Assembly: GCF_014200015.1 (NCBI RefSeq)
Contig: NZ_JACHOT010000007.1
Location: 62,001-126,000, forward strand
DNA: 64,000 bases
Direction: 5' to 3'
DNA from: Aminobacter niigataensis
GTDB taxonomy: Bacteria; Pseudomonadota; Alphaproteobacteria; Rhizobiales; Rhizobiaceae
This document shows, in pieces, positions 58,789 to 64,000 of the stretch. A program made the position numbers and the translations under genes. Under the pieces are notes generated by a model, which was not told where the DNA came from, ran no database searches, and saw only the letters and a program-made list of their open reading frames with translations. Position 1 is the stretch's first letter. Every line of letters begins with the position of its first letter.

Positions 58789-61668
58789 ATGGGTCTCGTA
58801 CACGAAATCGACTTCGGCACCCCCGCCTCCAAGTCCGAAAAACAAGTCACCCTGATCGTCGACGGCTTCGAGGTCACCGTGCCGGAAGGCACCTCGATCA
58901 TGCGCGCCTCGATGGAGGCCGGCATCGAGATCCCGAAGCTCTGCGCCACCGACATGGTCGACGCGTTCGGCTCCTGCCGCCTCTGCCTGGTGGAGATCGA
59001 GGGCCGCAACGGCACGCCGTCTTCCTGCACCACGCCCGTCATGCCGGGCATGGTGGTGCACACCCAGACCGGCCGCCTGAAGGATATCCGCAAGGGCGTG
59101 ATGGAGCTCTACATCTCCGACCACCCGCTCGACTGCTTGACCTGTGCCGCCAATGGCGATTGCGAACTGCAGGACATGGCCGGCGCTGTCGGCCTGCGCG
59201 ACGTGCGCTATGGCTATGAAGGCGACAACCACGTTCGCGCCAAGAACGACGGCGCCGAAAACTTCAAGTGGATGGCCAAGGACGAGTCCAACCCCTATTT
59301 CACCTACGATCCGTCCAAGTGCATCGTCTGCTCGCGCTGCGTGCGTGCCTGTGAAGAGGTTCAGGGCACCTTTGCGCTGACCATCGAAGGCCGTGGCTTC
59401 GACAGCCGCGTTTCGCCGGGCGTGCACGAACTGTTCCTCGACAGCGAGTGCGTTTCCTGCGGTGCCTGCGTACAGGCCTGCCCGACGGCGACGCTGACGG
59501 AAAAGTCGGTCATCGAGATCGGCCAGCCCGAGCACTCGGTCGTCACCACCTGCGCCTATTGCGGCGTCGGCTGCTCGTTCAAGGCCGAGATGCGCGGCGA
59601 AGAGCTGGTGCGCATGGTGCCGTGGAAAGACGGCAAGGCCAATCGCGGCCACTCCTGCGTCAAGGGCCGCTTCGCCTACGGCTACGCCACCCACAAGGAG
59701 CGCATCCTCAACCCGATGATCCGCGAGAAGATCACCGACCCCTGGCGCGAAGTGTCGTGGGAAGAGGCGATCGAGTACACGACCAAGGAATTCCGCCGCA
59801 TCCAGTACCAGTACGGACGCGGCGCCGTGGGCGGCATCACCTCGTCGCGCTGCACCAACGAGGAAACCTTCCTCGTGCAGAAGCTGATCCGCCAGGGTTT
59901 CGGCAACAACAACGTCGACACCTGCGCCCGCGTCTGCCACTCGCCGACCGGCTACGGCCTCGGCCAGACCTACGGCACGTCGGCCGGCACGCAGGACTTC
60001 GATTCGGTCGAAGACACCGATGTCGCGCTGATCATCGGCGCCAATCCTGCCTCGGCCCACCCGGTGTTCGCTTCACGCCTGAAGAAGCGCCTGCGCGCCG
60101 GTGCCAAGCTGATCGTCATCGATCCGCGCCGCACGGAAATGGTGAAGTCGGCCCACATCCTGGCTGAGCATCACCTTGCGCTGAAGCCGGGCACGAACGT
60201 GGCCGTGGTTACGGCCCTGGCACATGTCATCGTCACCGAGGGCCTGTTCAACGAGACATTCATCCGCGAGCGCTGCGACTGGTCGGAATTCCAGGATTAC
60301 GCAGAGTTCGTCTCGGATCCGCGCCACAGCCCCGAGGAAGTCGAGAAGCTTTCGGGCGTTCCGGCGGAGACGATCCGCGGTGCCGCCCGCCTTTACGCCA
60401 CCGGCGGCAATGGCGCGATCTACTACGGCCTCGGCGTGACCGAGCACAGCCAGGGTTCGACCACGGTCATAGGCATCGCCAACCTCGCCATGCTGACCGG
60501 CAATATCGGCCGCAAGGGCGTCGGCGTGAACCCGCTGCGCGGCCAGAACAACGTGCAGGGCGCCTGCGACATGGGCTCGTTCCCGCACGAACTGCCGGGC
60601 TACCGCCACATTTCGGGCGACGCCGTGCGCGACATCTATGACAGCCTGTGGGGCGTCAAGCTCGACAACGAGCCGGGCCTGCGCATCCCCAACATGCTGG
60701 ACGCCGCCGTCGACGGCACGTTCAAGGGCATCTACATCCAGGGCGAGGACATCCTGCAGTCGGACCCCGACACCAAGCACGTGTCGGCCGGCCTCGAGGC
60801 GATGGAATGCGTTGTCGTGCAGGACCTGTTCTTGAACGAAACCGCAAATTACGCCCACGTGTTCCTGCCGGGCTCGACCTTCCTCGAGAAGGACGGCACC
60901 TTCACCAACGCCGAGCGCCGCATCAACCGCGTGCGCAAGGTGATGACCCCGAAGAACGGTTATGCCGACTGGGAAGTGACGCAGAAACTCGCCCAGGCAA
61001 TGGGTCTGAACTGGAACTACAAGCACCCGTCCGAAATCATGGACGAGGTTGCCAAGACGACGCCGAGCTTCGCCAACGTCTCCTACGACTTCCTGGAGAA
61101 GATGGGCTCGGTGCAGTGGCCGTGCAACGAAAAGGCGCCTGAAGGCACGCCGATCATGCACATCGACGGCTTCGTCCGCGGCAAGGGCAAGTTCATCCGC
61201 ACCGAATATGTCGCGACGGACGAAAAGACCGGCCCGCGCTTCCCGCTGCTGCTTACCACCGGCCGTATTCTCAGCCAGTACAATGTCGGCGCGCAGACCC
61301 GGCGTACCGAAAACGTCGCCTGGCATGCCGAGGACCTGCTGGAGATCCACCCGCACGATGCCGAAAACCGCGGCTTGCGCGACGGCGACTGGGTGCGGCT
61401 GCAGAGCCGCGCCGGCGAGACGACGCTCAGGGCGCAGATCACCGACAAGGTGTCGCCAGGCGTGGTCTACACCACCTTCCACCACCCCGACACGCAGGCC
61501 AACGTCATCACCACCGACTTCTCCGACTGGGCAACCAACTGTCCGGAGTACAAGGTGACGGCGGTTCAGGTCGGCGCCTCCAACGGGCCGTCGGAATGGC
61601 AGAAGGGCTACAACGAGCAGGCACAGCAGAGCCGGCGCATTGCCGGGCATCTGGAAGCGGCGGAGTAG
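58789..61668 (+). CDS. fdsA: NAD-dependent formate dehydrogenase alpha subunit (Mo-bis-MGD)
   Basis: 959 residues from ATG 58789. An N-terminal NuoG-like part carries a 2Fe-2S site (GSCRLCLVEIEGRNG), a His-Cys 4Fe-4S site (DHPLDCLTCAANGDCELQ), two ferredoxin-type clusters (CIVCSRCVRACEE and CVSCGACVQACPTA) and the catalytic-domain cluster CAYCGVGCSF. The molybdenum ligand is Cys383 in DTCARVCHSPTGYGLGQ, a cysteine enzyme rather than selenocysteine. The C-terminus has the MGD-binding TDFSDWATNCPEYKVTAVQV. Oxidises formate to CO2 in the cytoplasm, or works in reverse. Confidence 0.97.
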   Translation: MGLVHEIDFGTPASKSEKQVTLIVDGFEVTVPEGTSIMRASMEAGIEIPKLCATDMVDAFGSCRLCLVEIEGRNGTPSSCTTPVMPGMVVHTQTGRLKDIRKGVMELYISDHPLDCLTCAANGDCELQDMAGAVGLRDVRYGYEGDNHVRAKNDGAENFKWMAKDESNPYFTYDPSKCIVCSRCVRACEEVQGTFALTIEGRGFDSRVSPGVHELFLDSECVSCGACVQACPTATLTEKSVIEIGQPEHSVVTTCAYCGVGCSFKAEMRGEELVRMVPWKDGKANRGHSCVKGRFAYGYATHKERILNPMIREKITDPWREVSWEEAIEYTTKEFRRIQYQYGRGAVGGITSSRCTNEETFLVQKLIRQGFGNNNVDTCARVCHSPTGYGLGQTYGTSAGTQDFDSVEDTDVALIIGANPASAHPVFASRLKKRLRAGAKLIVIDPRRTEMVKSAHILAEHHLALKPGTNVAVVTALAHVIVTEGLFNETFIRERCDWSEFQDYAEFVSDPRHSPEEVEKLSGVPAETIRGAARLYATGGNGAIYYGLGVTEHSQGSTTVIGIANLAMLTGNIGRKGVGVNPLRGQNNVQGACDMGSFPHELPGYRHISGDAVRDIYDSLWGVKLDNEPGLRIPNMLDAAVDGTFKGIYIQGEDILQSDPDTKHVSAGLEAMECVVVQDLFLNETANYAHVFLPGSTFLEKDGTFTNAERRINRVRKVMTPKNGYADWEVTQKLAQAMGLNWNYKHPSEIMDEVAKTTPSFANVSYDFLEKMGSVQWPCNEKAPEGTPIMHIDGFVRGKGKFIRTEYVATDEKTGPRFPLLLTTGRILSQYNVGAQTRRTENVAWHAEDLLEIHPHDAENRGLRDGDWVRLQSRAGETTLRAQITDKVSPGVVYTTFHHPDTQANVITTDFSDWATNCPEYKVTAVQVGASNGPSEWQKGYNEQAQQSRRIAGHLEAAE

Positions 61669-61675
61669 CGACGGC

Positions 61676-62503
61676 GTGACCACTCGCCCCGCAATCACCC
61701 AGACCTCCCGTCTCGCCCGCCGGGCGAGCGGGACGACGGTTGCCAACCGCATGGTGCCCGAAGAGACGCCGGTGGCGTTGTCTTATGGCGGCACCACGCA
61801 TGCGGTGATGATGGCGAGCCCGGCCGACTTCGACGATTTCGCGCTTGGCTTCTCGCTGACCGAAGGCATCATCGGCTCGGTCGAAGAAATCGAGTCGATC
61901 GAGGTGCTGGACGTCGAGGCCGGCATCGACATCCAGATCAGGCTCAAGGACAAGGCGAACAAGCGCTTCGAGCAGCGCCGTCGCCGTCTCGCCGGGCCTG
62001 TCGGCTGCGGATTGTGCGGCATCGAATCCATCGAAGAGGCGATGCGCTCGGTCGACGATGTGCACAAGGCAACATCAGGGCTTTCCTCCGAGGACATCGT
62101 GCAGGCGGTGAAGCTGCTGTCCAAGGTCCAGCCGCTGCATGCGGAGACCGGCGCGGTACACGCAGCCGGCTTCTACGTGCCCGGCAAGGGCATTGTCGCG
62201 GCGCGCGAGGATGTCGGCCGCCACAACGCGCTCGACAAGCTTGCCGGCGCCCTCGACAAGGCAGGCATATCGGGCGCGTCGGGCGCCGTGGTCGTGACCA
62301 GCCGGGTGTCGGTGGAAATGGTTCAAAAGACGGCCGCCATCGGCGCGCCTTTCATCATTGCCGTATCGGCGCCAACCGCACTGGCCATCCGCACCGCCGA
62401 ACAGGCCGGCATGACACTGATTGCGCTCGTGCGTGGCGACGATTTCGACATCTTCACCCATCCAGACCGCGTAAGTACCGGAGCCGCCAAAAATGTCGCA
62501 TGA
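61676..62503 (+). CDS. fdhD: Formate dehydrogenase sulfurtransferase FdhD
   Basis: 275 residues from GTG 61676. The sulfur-transfer motif GPVGCGLCGIES (CxxC) is present, plus REDVGRHNALDKLAGAL and VTSRVSVEMVQKTAAIGAPF. FdhD passes sulfur from a desulfurase to the Mo cofactor, needed for active FdsA. It lies 7 bp after fdsA, and its stop region overlaps the fdsD start. Confidence 0.96.
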   Translation: MTTRPAITQTSRLARRASGTTVANRMVPEETPVALSYGGTTHAVMMASPADFDDFALGFSLTEGIIGSVEEIESIEVLDVEAGIDIQIRLKDKANKRFEQRRRRLAGPVGCGLCGIESIEEAMRSVDDVHKATSGLSSEDIVQAVKLLSKVQPLHAETGAVHAAGFYVPGKGIVAAREDVGRHNALDKLAGALDKAGISGASGAVVVTSRVSVEMVQKTAAIGAPFIIAVSAPTALAIRTAEQAGMTLIALVRGDDFDIFTHPDRVSTGAAKNVA

Positions 62504-62744
62504 AGAGCACAAGATGGGGACGAAGGAAAAACTCGTCTACATGGCGAACCAGATCGCGACCTTCTTCGAAACCAAACCCCATGACGAGGGTGTGGCCGGT
62601 GTCGCCAAGCACATCAACGATTTCTGGGATCCGCGCATGCGGCGCCAGTTCTTCGAGATGTTCGATGAAGGCGGCAAGGGCATGAAGCCGCTGGTCATCG
62701 AGGCGGCCGCCACGATCCGTCGCCCCAGGCAGGACGCAGCCTGA
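62493..62744 (+). CDS. fdsD: Formate dehydrogenase delta subunit
   Basis: 83 residues. GTKEKLVYMANQIATFFETK, then GVAKHINDFWDPRMRRQFFE: the FdsD family. Small subunit required for insertion of the Mo cofactor and stability of the fdsGBA complex. Begins inside the end of fdhD (11-bp overlap), completing the fdsGBA-fdhD-fdsD operon. Confidence 0.95.
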   Translation: MSHEEHKMGTKEKLVYMANQIATFFETKPHDEGVAGVAKHINDFWDPRMRRQFFEMFDEGGKGMKPLVIEAAATIRRPRQDAA

Positions 62745-62837
62745 CCGCACCGAGGCCGGCGGAACAGGCCGTTCCCCCCGACCAAACATCTGCTATGTTA
62801 GCCATCCCTAATGGTTTCTACCGATGGGATGGCTCCG

Positions 62838-64000
62838 ATGAGGCTGATCGCGACCCGATATGCGCGCAGCGGTGACGTCCACATAGCATATCAGGTGGTC
62901 GGCCAGGGGCCGATCGACCTCGTTTTTGTTCCCGGCTTCATCTCCAATCTCGACCTGCACTGGGAAGACGAAGGCTACAGCCGGCTGTTGCACCGGTTGT
63001 CGTCCTTTTCCCGCCTGATCCTTTTCGACAAGCGCGGCACCGGGCTTTCCGACCGGGTCGACGCGCATGCCCTGCCCAGCCTCGAAACGCGCATGGACGA
63101 TGTCCGCGCGGTGATGGACGCCGTGGGCTCGAGCCGGGCCGCAATCCTTGGCGCCTCCGAAGGCGCGCCGATGGCGATCCTGTTTGCCGCCACCTATCCG
63201 AAACGGACGCGCTCGCTGGTGCTCTATGGCGGCTACGCGCAGTTCGACAAATGGGTGATGGGGCGCGAACGGCTCGACGCCTTCATCGAGGCGGCGGCGA
63301 CCACGTGGGGCACGGGCGCGACGCTGGCTAACTTTGCGCCCGGGCGTGTCGACGACAGCCGCTTCGCCAACTGGTGGGCACGTTTCGAGCGGCTGTCGGC
63401 CAGCCCGACCGCAGCCGCCGCACTGGCCCGGATGAACGCAGACATCGACGTGCGCGGCGTCCTGGCGAGCATCCGCGCGCCGACGCTGGTGATCCATCGC
63501 CGCAATGACGCGCGGGTCAACCCCGACGCCAGCCGCTATCTCGCGCAGAAGATCCCCGGCGCGCGGCTCGCCGAAATCACCGGGCGCGATCACCCGATCT
63601 GGACGGGCGACGTCAACCGTGTCGCCGATCTGGTCGAGGAATTCCTGACCGGCACGCATGCAGCCCCCGACACGGAGCGGGTGCTCGCCGCCCTGCTCGT
63701 TACCCGCATTTCGGATACGGCACGGCTGGGCGACCGGATGTGGGCGGAACGCAGCCTGCGCTTTCATGAGACCTGGCGCCTTCTGGTCGGTCGCCACGGC
63801 GGCCGTGTAGCCGACCAGCATGGCGAGATGCTGGTCTCGCGCTTCGACGGCCCGGCGCGAGCGGTGCGCTGCGCCGCCGCCTTGCGCGAGGCGGCCCAGG
63901 ACATCGGCATCGCCAGCGCGCAAGGCGTGCATGTCGGCGAGGTCGAGATGCGCGGACCTCCCTCCGGCCTGGCGATCCGCGTGACGGCACAGATCGCCGA
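62838..64000 (+). CDS. Alpha/beta-hydrolase plus adenylate-cyclase-like protein (3' end outside window)
   Basis: Partial, at least 387 residues from ATG 62838; in-frame ATGs at 62811 and 62829 are alternatives. Residues 1-270 are an alpha/beta hydrolase (VPGFISNLDLHWEDEGYSRL, FDKRGTGLSDR, LGASEGAPMAILFAATYPKR with nucleophile-region GASEG, and the late ITGRDHPIWTGD). From residue about 280 a class III cyclase homology domain begins (LAALLVTRISDTARLGDRMW, GGRVADQHGEMLVSRFDGPA). The usual first metal Asp (FTDIVGST-type) is replaced, so it is probably catalytically inactive or a regulatory relic. Such fusions are frequent and poorly understood in rhizobia. Confidence 0.85.
   Translation, partial: MRLIATRYARSGDVHIAYQVVGQGPIDLVFVPGFISNLDLHWEDEGYSRLLHRLSSFSRLILFDKRGTGLSDRVDAHALPSLETRMDDVRAVMDAVGSSRAAILGASEGAPMAILFAATYPKRTRSLVLYGGYAQFDKWVMGRERLDAFIEAAATTWGTGATLANFAPGRVDDSRFANWWARFERLSASPTAAAALARMNADIDVRGVLASIRAPTLVIHRRNDARVNPDASRYLAQKIPGARLAEITGRDHPIWTGDVNRVADLVEEFLTGTHAAPDTERVLAALLVTRISDTARLGDRMWAERSLRFHETWRLLVGRHGGRVADQHGEMLVSRFDGPARAVRCAAALREAAQDIGIASAQGVHVGEVEMRGPPSGLAIRVTAQIA

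Noticed and set aside
60073-61752. 559-residue minus-strand frame opposite fdsA
   Set aside because: Antisense shadow of a certain molybdoenzyme gene.

Overview
The window is about 64 kb of GC-rich chromosomal DNA. It most likely comes from an alphaproteobacterium of the Hyphomicrobiales, in or near Phyllobacteriaceae (Mesorhizobium/Aminobacter-like). This is inferred from the PodJ-type polar protein, the four-gene ligase-associated repair set, the fdsGBA-fdhD-fdsD formate dehydrogenase operon, many peptide-type ABC transporters and the dispersed palindromic repeats. No species is claimed. Apart from one tRNA-Thr, nearly everything is protein-coding. There is no CRISPR array, intact insertion sequence, rRNA or recognisable phage.

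Layout. 1-3.9 kb: C-terminal part of a PodJ-like polarity protein, a TSUP anion permease and a TIGR02186-type membrane protein. 3.9-12 kb: a ligase-associated DNA repair neighbourhood in two arms, pdeM-like phosphoesterase plus Lhr-like helicase on the minus strand and MBL exonuclease plus ATP-dependent ligase on the plus strand, with a TPR methyltransferase between them. This stretch is dense in palindromic repeats, and two of them lie inside the helicase and ligase genes and are read through in frame. 12-14.3 kb: an unknown membrane protein divergent from a nitronate monooxygenase. 14.5-20.3 kb: tRNA-Thr(CGU), then a looser, gene-poor, accessory-looking region (EamA exporter, Cys-rich small ORF, cupin, LuxR regulator, small membrane proteins, GlsB- and YegP-like stress proteins). 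A near-copy of the tRNA 3' end lies 2.5 kb downstream of the tRNA.

20.3-31.7 kb: two complete peptide-type ABC importers on the minus strand. The first is translationally coupled to an L-2-amino-thiazoline-4-carboxylate hydrolase homologue; the second is dppABCDF-like, with a strong hairpin after dppA. 32-38 kb: an acyl-CoA ligase carrying a 209-residue histone-H1-like Lys/Ala/Pro tail, foldback repeats, a CoxG-like protein and an IlvD/Edd-family sugar-acid dehydratase. 38-43.6 kb: DUF899, GFA, AHSA1 and ArsR genes and an autotransporter with 13 beta-helix repeats. 43.6-49.5 kb: a non-pyrrolysine MttB homologue with a MocR regulator, then pgi and a HAD phosphatase. 49.7-55.7 kb: a LysR/MFS divergent pair, an internally deleted Omp25-like pseudogene, an Mrp/ApbC ATPase without its C-terminal CxxC, and small VOC, DoxX and SRPBCC genes. 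55.7-62.7 kb: LysR plus the complete NAD-dependent molybdenum formate dehydrogenase operon. The window ends inside an alpha/beta-hydrolase plus degenerate cyclase protein.

The most unusual signals are the read-through palindromic elements in the two repair genes, the histone-tailed acyl-CoA ligase, the importer coupled to a thiazoline hydrolase, the tRNA-end duplication, the Omp25 deletion relic and the short Cys-rich ORF. No clearly new defence or mobile system was found.
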